From: Cymodocea nodosa
Lineage: Eukaryota; Streptophyta; Magnoliopsida; Alismatales; Cymodoceaceae
Reading direction: 5' to 3'
Length of the DNA stretch: 64,000 bases
Assembly (NCBI GenBank): GCA_036874045.1
Contig: CM072339.1
Location: 13,709,501-13,773,500 of the forward strand
Each line of letters begins with the position of its first letter. Position 1 is the stretch's first letter. The translations under genes and the position numbers were made by a program. Shown piece after piece: positions 34,397-47,089 of this stretch. The notes beneath the pieces were generated by a model. The model did no database searches, was not told where the DNA came from, and saw only the letters and a list, made by a program, of their open reading frames with translations.

Positions 34397-36442
34397 TCTT
34401 ATTAAGTATTATGTTTTGATGATGTATGCTAAATGAATGTAATCATATTTACTCAATCACTATTGTTTGTGAAAGAAAATTAAGAACATCAATTAATACA
34501 AAAAAAATTTATTGATATAAATACTTGTCTGTAATGGATCTGAAATTATGCTGAGTTAAATAACTAGTCGTTAAGTTATACTAACTTTTCATTTAATTAA
34601 ATGTTAAGTTAACGTGTGTTTTTATTGTAAAGTATGATATATTTTAAAGTTATATTTCTGTATCATGTATAGTGCACGTTAAGATAACTTATTGAGTTTG
34701 TGCTTTATTTGTAAAAAGGTCACGTAAGAACTTATTGAGTTATAAGCTTAAAGGTTAAAATTGGTCATGTGAGAACTTATTGAGTTAGTGAACAAAATGT
34801 TAAGGTGAAGAGACAAACTTGTTAAGTTAGTATTATGCGCGTTGTTTAGAATGAAAAAGTGCATAATATTAACGGTTAAATGATGGTTAATTACATAATA
34901 TTTAGTTTATCATATGAGAATTAAACCATTATGTTATAATTGCACTATTATATGCTTTAATGAAAGAATTTGCATAATTTCAGGGAATTAGTGTTAATTA
35001 AGTACATTTCTAAACTGTCGATGAGTTACAGGCTTTGAAATTCCTAAGTATTTGAATTTTCTGTTATTTCGAAGAGTTACATTTCATGTACCAAACAATT
35101 ATGTTTTAAACGCTTAAAGAATATTTTATTATTTCCTAAAGTACACATGTTGTAACTTGACTTAAGTGGATTTTCGGTAAGTTAGGTGCTAACTATCTGA
35201 AATGTGTCTAAGCATCTGATAGTTAGGTTTGCAAGTATCTGAAATATCTTTTTATCATAAATCTTATTGAAGACACATGTCGCAATCTAGAAACTTGACT
35301 TAAGTTATCTTTCAAAAGGTAAGGTGCTAACTATCTAAAAAGAATATAAGTTTTGGATACTTATAGTGTAACTATCTGAAACATCTGAACTCATTAAGTT
35401 AGAATTATGCACGTGTTGAATTTAAATGCTTTATTATGTCACGTGAGCTGCACATGTTCAACTTGTTAAGTTAGCATAACTATATGCGTTGGGTTACATG
35501 AATATACACTAAGGTAACGCGTTGTGTTAGTGTTATAAACTTATAAGTTGTTTTACTACATGTGTTTTATAGTTAAGTCAATGAAGTAAGTCTGTTGAGT
35601 TACACTAATTCCATAGACCATTTATTTTCTAACATGCCGCTATAGTAGTTGTAGAAACAGGAAATACGAAGGAAAACCATGATTGCACGTATCACATAGG
35701 AATTAACTCGTGGAATGAAGAAGAAATCACCATCATTGATATGAATGAAGGAAATCCAACCAATCATTTAAGCAAAAACAATTACTACTAAAAGAAATAT
35801 AAAAGAAGAGGACAAAGATGAAGAAGTGTGTGGTGTAGAACTATGCTAACTACAGGAAGCATCAGAAGTTCCACACCACCACCAAAATCACCAACCATTG
35901 GAGGTCTATGAGAATACTTTCCGGATGTCGAGTCGATTCCAAGCCAAACATGGTGATTGACAACCATTATGAGGAGTGATCACCTTATAGGAAGGGAAGT
36001 CATTTTCACCAAGCACCGACTCATATCTTAGGAGATCGTAAAGCTTCTAGCCTTGGTTTCGAGTTGATGCTATTATACTAAAGAGAATATCAACTTACAA
36101 TTCTTAATTTGTGATTCTATAGGGAGAGGAGGCAAGATTGTAAGTGGTTAAATTTTCAGTGGTGTAATCACGTCACATGTAGTGACGAAAGTTTTTACTA
36201 TCGATAGAGATTTTTACATTTCACATTTCGCTCATCTTCAAGAACATATCAAAACAAAAATACCAAAAACAATTAATTATCTGTGTTTACATTTAGTATT
36301 AAAGTATTGTATTATTTGTTTTGTATCGTGATTAATGTTATCATTGTTAGTAATGTGAATGTTTTATGTTTGTTTGATTTAGAAAAGAAAAAATAGTTTT
36401 ATTGTTTACTGAAATTGATTTATACAAAATACTAAAAATCTT

Positions 36443-37723
36443 TGTAGAATCATTGTATCACAAGAGGGGGGTGAATTGTGTCTTTAGTAATTAAAATTAC
36501 CAACGAATAAAACAAGAGCACAAAATACTCGTAAATAAAATTTTATTCTTAATAAACTTTAAAGAAAAAATTTATAATATCTTTTCAACTCAATTCCCTT
36601 CTTGTCGGTTTTGATACAGTAATGTCCAATATACAATTCAAATAGAAAATGAAGTCCTTATTCAAAGCTAATTTTGAATTATATGAAACTTGATCTTTAT
36701 GCACGTAGCTCATTTTCCTTCTTTTTACTCAGCATTTGTATCTCTTCTCCAGTTGTCGAATTTCCAGACTTTTTGCATTTGCAACTACTTTTCTAAAATT
36801 GCTTAGAATTTTGAACTTTTTCTGATGTTGGAGAATTTTTCTAGATTTGATATGTAGTTGAATATTCAAATTTGATATTTGAGATTTGGGTTTGAATATT
36901 TAGACTTGGTCTTTCAATTTGTGATTAGGGATTGAGATCGGGATCGAGATCTTCGTAATGCAACACGTACCCTCTATTTTTAGTAGTCGAACTCTGACTT
37001 CACGTTCAACATGTTCATCCACTCAATCCATAATCCACGTACTAATTTCAAATTCAAATTATCCACAATTTCCACTATCTTTTTGAATTTCCACTATGTC
37101 CATTATCATTTTGAAATTTCTACTTTCTCCACTATCATTTTGAATTTCCATGACTTCCACTCGTAGATTCATCAAAACTTTATCTTCCTGGAGATTTGTA
37201 GAATATATTCTAAGTCACCGCTTTAGTCGAACACTTATCCTTTAAGTCCTATAAAAACTTAAACACTTATTTGTAACTCTTCAAGTTTTTGTACCTGCAA
37301 AACACGTGACTGAACAAAGAAAACTTATCTGTTTGTTAGTCATTTTATAAAACTCGAACAGTTATCTATCTATGCATATAAAAACTCAAACAGTTACCTA
37401 ACTCTTCGATTTTCATTACACATGGAAAACACATGACAACTTAAAACATTAAAAACACACGTGTAGATAACTTAACTATACGAGTTTTTAATATAACTCT
37501 TTGACTAAATCGAAACGTTAACTATCTAAAAGTTTAACTATCCGAAAATCTAACTATCTAAAAACTTTAACTATCTGAAAATCTAACTATCCGAAATTTT
37601 AAATGAAAGCTTTCCAATAACTTGTCAACATTTAATTACATGACTATTATACTTAGAAAATATTATTTAGACTTATTTATAAACTTTAATAAAGCATTCA
37701 TCATCAAAACAAAATTCCTAACA
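36443..37723 (-). repeat. 3' LTR of the inverted copia-type element
   Basis: Reverse complement starts TGTTAGGAATTTTG and ends with GATTCTACA. 1281 bp. TAACTATCCGAAA-type words cluster at 37490-37600 (U3 side). Confidence 0.85.
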
Positions 37724-37790
37724 ATCTCCCCCTTTTTGATGATGTCAAAACCTAATAAGTCAAATAATCTCTCTTTTCTCCCTTTTTGGC
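37724..37790 (-). other. Polypurine tracts of inverted copia-type element
   Basis: ATCTCCCCCTTTTTGATGATG (here read on +) adjoins the LTR, and a second copy (CTCCCTTTTTGGCAT) follows 45 bp away, as at 3085-3151. Confidence 0.75.
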
Positions 37791-38289
37791 ATTATAAAAA
37801 AGTAAATAAAATGTAATGAAGAAAAATTTGCTAAGTACATATCATTCAAAAAGAAATTTTTAAACATGCATAACTTTCATGGATAAGAATAAACTGTTTA
37901 AATTAAACTGTTTTAAACAAGAATTTGTTGAAAACAAGTGTATGACATTAAATGCAGTAAATAGTTTACATAATGCAATTTCTTTACATAAGTAATTTTT
38001 GGTAACAAATTACAATGAATAAATCATGCAATACATAATTTGTATAATCACAAGCTTCTTTATCTTCGAAAAATATTTAGTAGAGTATCTGAAATTTTCC
38101 TTGCAATTTTTGTACTTACTTTGTTGATCTGATCAATTATTGCTTGATCTAAATCTAAATGTGAAACTTGTGATGGTTACTATAAGAATTCTGTATTTAT
38201 GTCTATATGTAAATCTATATGTGTATCTGTATGTATATTTGTATTTGTATCTGTATGTATATTTGTATTTGTATCTGTATGTATACCTA

Positions 38290-39060
38290 TATGTTGTTCA
38301 TGTACTGTATGTTGCTGTTGTACTAAAAACGATGTTGACTGTTGTTGTTACTGCTATGACCAAGTTTGCCTATCTGATTATTGTTGTTGCTGTCAAATCA
38401 CAGGTGTATCTGCTTCCTGGTATTTGTGAAGTTCTTTTGCAGAAAAAGATCTAGACTTTAATCTTTTATGTAACCAAGGTGCAATATTTGTTTGACTTGC
38501 CACAATTCTTAAAAGTGTATCATCATAAAATAATTTACTCTGCAAGTTTAAGATATGAGAAACAAAAATATCATACCAGTTCACCTGTATATGGTTAATC
38601 AATGCATATGTAGCATAAAGATAGCATCTACCAACCTCTACATCATGACCAAACCTCTAAAACAGTGAAGCATGCAATATTTTTACAATAAAACGTGCTT
38701 GACCATTTAAATCATTTAACAATCTCATTTGATTATTGGCAGTTGGATCTTTGGTTAAAGTTTTAATGTCTCATCCCAATTGTAAACCTATTTTCTTTCT
38801 AATAATTTAAATCCTTCATTTTTCAGTCCAAGTACTTGATAAAGTATTTCTGTAATTAAATATATATCAAATTCTTGTATATTTGAAACAGGAATACCTT
38901 CTTCCACTATTAAGTTTGAGTAAAGACAACTTACAAGTTCTAGTATAACAAGATGGCCTGGTTGTTGTGGAAGTAGAGTCAACAAGCCTTGAAATTCAAA
39001 TATTTCTCGTATATGTGCCATCCCTTCAAACTTAACTTGTCTTGAATATAAAACTATAAA
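38290..39060 (-). CDS. Transposon-protein-like domain of inverted copia-type element
   Basis: Counterpart of 1943-2425. Open stretches at 38788-39021 (MAHIREIFEFQGLLTLLPQQ…CLYSNL, LGLKNEGFKLLERK) and 38393-38602 (MINHIQVNWYDIFVSHILNL, KLFYDDTLL), then a Gln-rich tail in the low-complexity region 38200-38400. The open frames on the other strand at 38140-38454 are shadows of this repeat. Fossil, broken. Confidence 0.65.
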
Positions 39061-40693
39061 AGTTTTATATGTTTGAAATTTTTCATAATAGGAGGTATTT
39101 CTGAACCATAATAATGTATTTTCATCTAAATTTTAGTCAAGATGAGGTATTTTCCTATCATGATTTTCTGACCTAGGACTTATTTTAATATTGTCAGCAG
39201 CATCTATATTTTCAGATCTTCTAGAATTGGTGGAATTTCTATCAAAGCTAGTATAAATGTCTAAAATATCTGTTATTATTGTATCAATAATCTACTGAGT
39301 TTCATTTGTTTGATCTTCATGAAACATATCAGTAATTGATATTTGTATATCAATATCAATAGTCTATGTACTATTCTATCTATCAACAACATGTATTTCT
39401 ATAATTAATCTATACAACAATTGTCTCTGTATGAAAGAATGTTCTATACCATCTACTTGTGTAATAGTCATTTTGTAGTTCTGAAATTTCTATAATTGAG
39501 ACATTAGCAATGTCATATTCTATTTAGAACTGTGTAATTTACTGATTATATATATTTATCAACAAATATACTGTATACTGTAACAGACATAACCACATGT
39601 ATAAAATGTAGTATAAGCAACTATACCAAAAATCAAAAGTCTCTATCTGAGATATAGTAAGAGGAAAAATATCTATACATTCTTTTTTAAATGAAATATC
39701 TTCAAAATTCATAGACTTAGAGTCTATATCATCAAAATTGATATCATCTGTATATATATCATCAAAATTTCTTATATTTTTTGTTTCCATAAGAAAAGAA
39801 TGTTGGCTTGCAGCATAATGTGAAAAACTATCCATTATATTAAAAGAAACATTACGTACTAATGTGACATAATACCTTAAAGTGTATGCTTGTAATCCAA
39901 TATTTGTCACATCTGTTGAGATTCCTGAAATAAAATATTATCCAGCTTGTGCAATGGAACATAGTTTTCCATTTTTCAATGATTCTTCTCTTTGCTACAA
40001 TATGCCTTGTACACCTACAATTAGTCCAAAATATTCTAATGTCTTCTTCTTTTTCCGACTATATGTTTATAGTGTTTCAGGTTGTTTAGGAGGATCTAAT
40101 GTTTTCTTAATTTCTCTTGTTAAAGGCACCTGTGGTCTTGACGGTCCTTCACCATGATGCCTAGGTTGCAATAATAGAATATAAAGTTTTAAGCTCTCAA
40201 CCTCTACCATTTTTAGTTGATAGACTTTTTGTCTTTCACTTCGAAGGCCCATTTTCTAAATGGCAATTTTCTGTTCATCAATAAACTTTTGTATTTTGTC
40301 TAAAACAGCTAGGGAAAATAATGGTGGGAATACAAAGATTCTAATTTCCTATTGGCATTTTTTATCATTAGTCCCTATTTCTTTCCGTAATAAGTAATAA
40401 ACTATACCAATTTTTCAAGTACTTGTTTAGAACTTGTAAAAACCTCAGGGTTAGGTTGTAATGTTCTTTTCCACATTTCTAACGTAGAAAGTTCGATTTG
40501 TTTTAGTCTCAACATAATTTCTAATAAATTTCCAATAGAAATTTTTCTCGTCTTGAACATCTTTTCTAATTTCATGTAATACTTCATTTGAAAAAGTATA
40601 CTTAGAGTAAATGTCGTTAATCTCACTTTCTATCTTCTGAAATTGTCTCTTTTTTCTGCAATTTTGTCATTCTACCATGTCTTGACATTGTCA
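39061..40693 (-). CDS. N-terminal coding remnants of inverted copia-type element
   Basis: Read on the - strand from 40693: a basic start (MSRHGRMTKLQKKE), a helical Lys/Glu-rich part (40402-40626), a proline-rich basic patch (40067-40252, PRHHGEGPSRPQVPLTREIK), then 39539-39910 with an acidic middle (FDDIYTDDINFDDIDSKSMN) and a hydrophobic end with a possible membrane segment (YILYMWLCLLQYTVYLLI). Same order as 262-1858. No known family recognised. Confidence 0.5.
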
Positions 40694-40699
40694 ATTAAT

Positions 40700-41395
40700 C
40701 TTCGTTGTTCACTGTAGAACTTAGTGTAAGTAAAGATTGTGAAACTAGGGTTTTACCAAGGTAGAAACACGAAAGGTTGTTAGTAAAACATTTATAACTC
40801 TTCAAGTTTATAAACAGATAAACGGATTCAATTATTGAAATCATAAATATAAAATCAATTACTAACAAATAACTAGAATGCTTATAATAACTATACGAGC
40901 TTTACAACCTATAAAAGCACAAGACTTAGCATAACCATTCGTGTAAATAAAATAACTACTAGCTAAGTAAAAATGAGAAAACTCGAAGACTTATGATAAC
41001 TATTCGAGTTTTATGAGCAGTAAAGCACATAACTATACGACAAACTAGAATAGTTATTGTCATATTTTAAGTCTTTCATAAAAATATAATAATATTAGGT
41101 TAACTGTTCGAGTTTCTTAGATGAATATGTGAAAAAGTCAAAGACTTAAGTATAACTGTTCGAGTTTCTTAAAAGGATAAAATATAAGAATTTAAAACAA
41201 AAGGTTAGAGAGAAACCTAACTATTCGAGTTTGTAGAAGAGTAAAACATAACAATATGAAAAACTTGGATGGTTAGTTATCTATATGTGAGATAAGATAG
41301 CAGATATCAAGTGAAATACATAACTGTATGTTAAATGACCTGAATGAGTCTAACTTTTTATTAGTACAAGTTCTAGAATATTTGCACTTGATTCT
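40700..41395 (-). other. 5' leader of inverted copia-type element with TCGAGTT/GAATAGTTA words
   Basis: AAACTCGAA and AACTATTCGAG-type words recur every 30-60 bp (40860-41290). There is no open frame of note. Corresponds to 1-260 at the window start. Confidence 0.6.
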
Positions 41396-42593
41396 ATTCT
41401 TTATAAACTTTAAAGAAAGAATTTACAATATCTTTTCAGCTCAATTCCCTTCTTGTTGGTTTTGATACAGTAATGTCTGATATACAATTCAAATAGAAAA
41501 TGAAGTCCTTATTCAAAGCTAATTTCGAATTGTATGAAACCTGATCTTTATGCACGTAGCTCCTTTTCCTTCTTTTTACTCAATTTCTATATCTTTTCTC
41601 TAGTTGTCGAATTTCCAAACTTCTTGCGTCTACAGCTCCTTTTCTGAAATTACTTGGAATTCTGAACTTCTTCTGATGTTGGAGAATTTTTCTGGATTTG
41701 ATATGTAGTTGAATATTCAGATTTGATATTTGAGATTTGGGATTGAATATTTAGACTTGATCTTTCAGTTTGTGATTAGGGATTAGGATCAAGATCGGGA
41801 TCTTCGTAATACAGCTTGTACCCTCTATTTTTAGTTGTCAAACTCTAACTTCACGTTCAGCATATTCATCTACTCAATTCATAATCTACGTACTAATTTC
41901 AAATTCAAATTATCCATGATTTCCATTATCTTTTTTAATTTCCATTATGTCCACTATCATTTGAAATTTCCACTTTCTCCACTATCATTTTGAATTTCCA
42001 CAATTTCTACTTGCAGATTTATCAAAACTTTATCTTCCTAGAGATTTGTAGAATATATTCTAAGTCACCGCTTTAGTCGAATACTTATCCTTTAAGTCCT
42101 GTAAAAACTCGAACATTTATCTATAACTCTTCGAGTTTTTGCACCTGCAAAACACATGACTGAACAAAGAAAACTTATTTGTTCGTTAGTCATTTTATAA
42201 AACTCGAATAGTTATCTATCCATGTGTATAAAAATTTGAACAGTTATCTAACTCTTCGATTTTCATTACCAAATGCACATGGAAAACACGTGACAACTTA
42301 AAACATTAAAAACACACGTGTAGATAACTTAACTATATGAGTTTTAACATAACTCTTCGACTAAATCAAAACGTTAACTATCCGAAAGTTTAACTATTTG
42401 AAAATCTAACTATTTGAAAACTTTAACTATCCAAAAATCTAACTATCTAAAAGTTAACTATCCAAAATTTTAAATGAAACTTTTCGATAACTTATGAACA
42501 TTTAATTACATGACTATTATACTTAGAAAATATTATTTAGACTTATTTATAAACTTTAATAAAGCATTCATCATCAAAATAAAATTCCTAACA
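41396..42593 (-). repeat. 5' LTR of the inverted copia-type element
   Basis: Matches 36443-37723 over its length, with the part nearest the internal region absent. It ends CCTAACA on the + strand at 42593, next to the GTCTT target copy. Confidence 0.8.
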
Positions 42594-44092
42594 GTCTTAA
42601 TGGTTATTGTTTGAAATATCTGAATGTTAGTGTTACTTAATGACAAATCTCAGATTAAATAACATTAAAAGGCTTAATTGATGTTATTTACATTATGTGG
42701 TACCGCCCAATGGTTGGTCGAATTCCTTTGTGAATAGCAGTATTTAACTAGAAAGATAGGCTTGTAGAGTTAACTTAAGTCCACGAGGTTAGTTCGTTGA
42801 GTTAGCTGTAACTCCACAAACTAAGTCTATTGAGTTAATTGTAACTCAACGAAGTGCTTAACAAAATACATATAAATTCTAATATAAAAATAGAAATAGT
42901 ACACAATTCTTACTCAATCTCTATGGGATCGACCTGTACTTGCACACAAATACAATATGTACTTGTAGTTAAAATACAAATTGGATTTAATATCTAATTT
43001 GTGTGACAAGTTGTTTGTTTACTTCTAAAATAATTTATTAATACAAGCATAAAAATAAATCAAACAAGATTTTCACACCAAACACACATGGTGAAATTAA
43101 AGTTTATGAATGTTACATTGTATCATGTGAGTTGCACATATTTAACTCGTTAAGTTAACATAACTACATATATTGAGTTGCTATATTGAACACTAAGGCA
43201 ATGCGTTAAGTTAGCGTTATAAACTTAAAGTTATTATTCTTGCACATGGTAAATACTTTATTGTTTAAAACATTTATTTTTAACTAGTTTGTTGAGTTAT
43301 TAGTAACACAACGAAGTTAGTTCATTGAGTTAACTGTAACACCACAAAGCTGGTTCATTAAGTTAACTATAACACCACCGACTTACTTCGTTAAGTTAGC
43401 AAGAGTATATGTCACGTGAATTAGCACATGATGAACTCGTTAAGTTAGATACGTTAAGTTGTAAATCTACTTATTTTACTATTTTAGTTAACATTAATAC
43501 GACCTGTTATTACACTTGATGAAAAATTTTGGACGAGAAAGTTTATTTTGCAGGAAATTTTTCAAAGATGTAGGGTTGATGATTAAAGAAAAATTCGAGA
43601 GGAAAACGTGGATCAAAACGTGTGTATTTCAATGAAGGAAAAAGAGAAGACGTGAAGAGTGGAAAATTGATTGTGGTTAAACGTGAAAGATATGCATGAA
43701 ATAGAAATATAGTATAAAAGGCATAGAATTCTCATTGATCAATTATCCCTGCATACCAAACAAAAAATACTTTTAAGGATTAAAACACCTCTTTGGGGAA
43801 AAGCTCTCAGATAAAAGAAAATTCGGTGAAAAAGAGAAAGTCAGATATATGTCATTGAAGAATTGAAGAATCAAAAGAAAGCAAATTTAGTGAAGTAGAG
43901 AAAGTCAGATATTAGTCATTGAAGATTTGTAGAAGAAGAAGAAGAAGAAAAATCTCAAACGGGGAGAAATGTTTTAAATTCCACAAATTAGTTTTCTCTT
44001 TTTATAATTATGAAATTGATTAGATGAAACATGGTATCATTATGTAATTGCATTTACAATTTTTGAGAAGAATTGAATTGTATATTTTCAGG

Positions 44093-45141
44093 GAACTTCT
44101 AATGCTTCTTGCAATTAGCATGGTCTTCCACCTTCACACACACTTTCTTCGTCTTTCTCCTTTTCTTTTATATTTCTTTTAGTAGTAACTGCTTCTGCCT
44201 AAATGATTAGTTGGATTTCCTTCATTCATATCAACGATGGTGATTTCTTCTTTATTCTATGAGTTAATTCCTACATGATATGTGCAATCATGGTTTTCCT
44301 TTGAATTTTCTATTTCTGCAACTGCTAACAATGACATGTTAGAAAATAACTAGCCTATAGAGTTATTGTAACTTAATGAACTTTCTTCATTGACTTAACT
44401 ATAAAACTTGTGCAATAAAGAAATAACTTATAAGCTTATAATACTAACACAACGTGTTACCTTAGTGTATATTCAAGTAACTCAACGCGTATAACTATAC
44501 TAACTTAATGAGTTAAACATGTGTAGCTCATGTGACATAATAAAGCATTTAATTTCAACACATGCATAATTCTAACTTAACAAGTTCAAATATTTCGGAT
44601 AGTTACAAACTATAAGTATCTGAAACTTAAATGCAATTCAAATAGTTATCACCTAACCTTCCACAATATAACTTAAGTTAAGTTTCCAGATCACGACACG
44701 AGTCCTCAATAAGTTTTTATGATAAAAAGGTATTTCGGATACTTGCAAACCTATCTATCTGGTGCTTAGACACATTTCGGATAGTTAACATCTAACTTAC
44801 CAAAAATCCACTTGAGTCATGTATTAAGGTTACAACATGTGTACTTCAGGAAATAATAGAATATTCTTTAAGCGTTTATAACATAATTATCAGTACATGA
44901 AATGTAATTCTCTGAAATAATAGACATTTCGGATACTTAGGAATTACAATGCCTATAACTCACCGATAGTTCAAAAATGTACTTAATTAACACTAGTTCC
45001 TTGAATTTATGCAGATTCTTTCATTAAGGCATATAATCATGCAATTATAATATAACGACTTAATTGTCATATGATAAGCTAAATATTATGCAATTAACCA
45101 TTATTTAACTATTAATATTATGCATTTTTTCATTTTAAACA
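44093..45141 (-). repeat. Partial gypsy LTR family C
   Basis: Matches the right half of 12140-14280 (first ~1.05 kb of the LTR on the - strand), starting TGTTTAAAATG at 45141. It holds CGGATAGTTA-type words at 44590-44950. It abuts family D LTR on the left and a hAT-like end on the right; no target duplicate seen. Confidence 0.75.
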
Positions 45142-45490
45142 GTTGGCCAACAAGCCGATTCAGGTTGAGCTGGGCTGGCCCGTGGGTCGATTGGGGTTGG
45201 ACCTGGGTTGGCTTGCGAGCCAAATTGGGCCAAGATGAAATCAATGGAAAATAAAAAATAATAAATGGAATATGATAACTCTCTTATATACATTAATAAA
45301 TTTTATGCAATTAATAATTGTAAATGTAAAACTTGATGTATACAAAATTAATAAATGTTAAAGTAAAAGTTGTTAAAAAATTAATAAATGTAATATAAAC
45401 TTGTTTAAGCGTAGAACTTGATGTAACAATTGAAAATGTAGAACAAAATTTAAATAATGTTTGATATGTATGTGTGAATGTTCAAAAAAA
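45142..45490 (+). mobile_element. Probable 5' end region of a hAT transposon
   Basis: A GC-rich block with repeated GGC(T/C)GGCCCG/GGGTTGG words (GCTGGGCTGGCCCGTGGG) is followed by AT-rich DNA. Such subterminal blocks are typical of plant hAT elements. The outermost inverted repeat is not present here, the block being joined to an LTR. It pairs plausibly with the hAT 3' part at 57673-59041. Confidence 0.45.
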
Positions 45491-46530
45491 AATTGATGGG
45501 GGGGGACTCGAATGCCCACGAATGACGCCAACATTCCACCATCGCGAACCCAAAAGGGGCCCACATTGGTGAAGAAGGAGTTGCCACCTAGTCTATTAAA
45601 GGGAGACTAGGAAAACCTACACTATCGATCTCTCGTGTATCAAGGGACCGACAAGAAAAGCCCCCAAGACTCTAGGCAAGTCTCTTAGATACAAGTAGTG
45701 AAGGTGTGAGGTGCCCTACTCGCTTGGTAGAAGCCAACCTCTCTAAAGGGTCATGTAAATGTCCTATCAAGTTCTAAAGCACGAAACAAGGGTTTACAAG
45801 ACAATAGAAAGGTTTCCCTCTAAAAATCATAGGCCCATGAGGCTTATGTAAAGACCATAGGTCTTTAGTCAAAATGGAAGGGAAAATGTCAAAAGTCAAA
45901 GTCAACTTAGTTGACTTTGATCGGTAAAGCCACATAGTTGACTTTGATCAGAGTCAACTTAGTCGACCAGATCCACTAGGGAGTGACCTATGTGTGGGAT
46001 CACTCAAAAGATCTTCCTAAATACAGGTCTAGGAAGGCAAGAAACCCTAGGCCCAAAAGGCCCAAGTAAAGTCAAAAGCCTTTGGGGTTGACTTTTATAA
46101 AAAGTCAACTAGGGTAGAGAGGTTATGCAAAAAGTATGCATGACAGACCCTAGATATCAAAGTCATAGACTTGACATCCCCCCTTAGGGTATCACAAGTC
46201 AGTATTGTGGTCGGGTCACCTCAAGGGGTAAAAAGGTCCAAGATAAAATTATCCTCAAGGGCTTTATACAAAATGTATAAAGGGGACCTCCCTTGAGGTA
46301 AAAATGATCTAGAATACACCCAAATAGATAATATTCCTCCTCTAAGGTATCACATGGAAAAGTGATAAGGCTCTCTTAGAGGGTTGGCTTAAATTAAACT
46401 AATTCAAGTAGTGTTGACATCAATAGATGGAATGCTGATGTCAGCAATTGGCATAGTGATGCTAGTAGATGGGATGATGATGTCAGTAGACAAACATGAC
46501 ATCAACCCTTAAATCAAAACATTAACCAAC
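45491..46530 (+). mobile_element. Leader-like fragment of a Tat-type gypsy element
   Basis: GGAGTTGCCACCTAGT near 45575, followed by AGGTGTGAGGTGCCCTA (about 45694), resembles the conserved leader of plant gypsy elements whose LTR starts TGTAGACACC. GC-richer than surroundings, with inverted AGTTGACTTTGA words at 45900-45980. No protein-coding part recognised. Confidence 0.4.
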
Positions 46531-46794
46531 CTAGCTAGTCAAGCTTTACTTAGTAAGAAATCAATTTTATGATTATATAAAAAAAATAATATAAAACATA
46601 AAAAAATAAAAAAATATAAAATATAAAAATCATTGTAGTTCAACCGATTAGATCCATCGGTATGACCAGAACATAAAAAAATATGTATATTAATTTTCAG
46701 AAAAAAAAATAGGTCTGGCCGAAACATAGTATCAGTTAAACTAGTAAAAAAAAAAACTATTATCTATAGTATTTTTATTATTATATCTGTTTGT

Positions 46795-46925
46795 ACGGGG
46801 AGTCCGTTGAGTTATGCTTAACTCAACGAGCTTACTCTGTTGAGGAGCTTACTCTGTTGAGTTTTAAGTTAGTCAACGAGCTTATTCCGTTGAGTTAACT
46901 GTAACTCAACGAAGTATTGTAGCTA
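46795..46925. repeat. TTGAGTTA palindromic word array, + strand unit
   Basis: GTTGAGTTATGCTTAACTCAAC, CTCTGTTGAGTTTTAAG and GTTGAGTTAACTGTAACTCAAC in close order, each a potential hairpin stem. Confidence 0.75.
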
Positions 46926-47089
46926 AGACCGCGGATAAAATAGTAATAGTTAGTTCAGGAAATGACCTGATTACCCGCCTAAACTTAGGGCTTATTTAAA
47001 CTAAAACCTAGGATTTTGGGAGCATTATCCGGCAAATCATTTAGAATCTAGAACAGTAGAAATCAGAGCGATTCCGTGCTGTTGTGTAA

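Larger units (their letters stand above)
36443..42593 (-). mobile_element. Copia-type non-autonomous element with two LTRs (family A)
   Basis: 3' LTR 36443-37723, internal 37724-41395, 5' LTR 41396-42593 (shorter at its internal end). Flanks ATCTT (36438-36442) and GTCTT (42594-42598) are a near-perfect 5-bp target duplication. In the ~370 bp of LTR compared by eye the two LTRs differ at roughly 8% of sites, nearly all transitions; at usual plant rates this suggests a few million years. The internal part matches 1-3151. It is structurally near-complete but its frames carry many breaks, and no pol is present. Confidence 0.85.
34844..43084 (+). repeat. Solo LTR gypsy family C (+), itself split by a copia-type element
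   Basis: The LTR runs 34844-36442, then 42599-43084, about 2.09 kb without the insertion. It starts TGTTTAGAATG and ends CACACCAAACA. Flanks are CGCGT (34839-34843) and CACAT (43085-43089), a 5-bp target duplication whose copies differ only at two CpG positions. It contains CGGATAGTTA-type words (35150-35400), TTGAGTTA words (42740-42870) and the R-U5 block GGGATCGACCTGTACTTGC at about 42928. Confidence 0.85.
34397..44092 (+). repeat. Copia-type LTR family D, interrupted
   Basis: Part one (34397-34843) begins with a diverged TTATTAAG…GTTTTGATGATG start. Part two is 43085-44092. Between them is a gypsy solo LTR (34844-43084). The inverted relative at 62855-64000 shows the missing 3' end (GATCCTACA). 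Part two has a TATAAAAGG box (about 43713) and a GA-rich (GAA)n tract at 43930-43955, so transcription probably started near 43740. Open end on the right; no internal region seen. Confidence 0.7.

Noticed and set aside
38140-38454. Open frames rich in Tyr/Val/Cys
   Set aside because: Shadows of the low-complexity Gln-rich tract read on the other strand.
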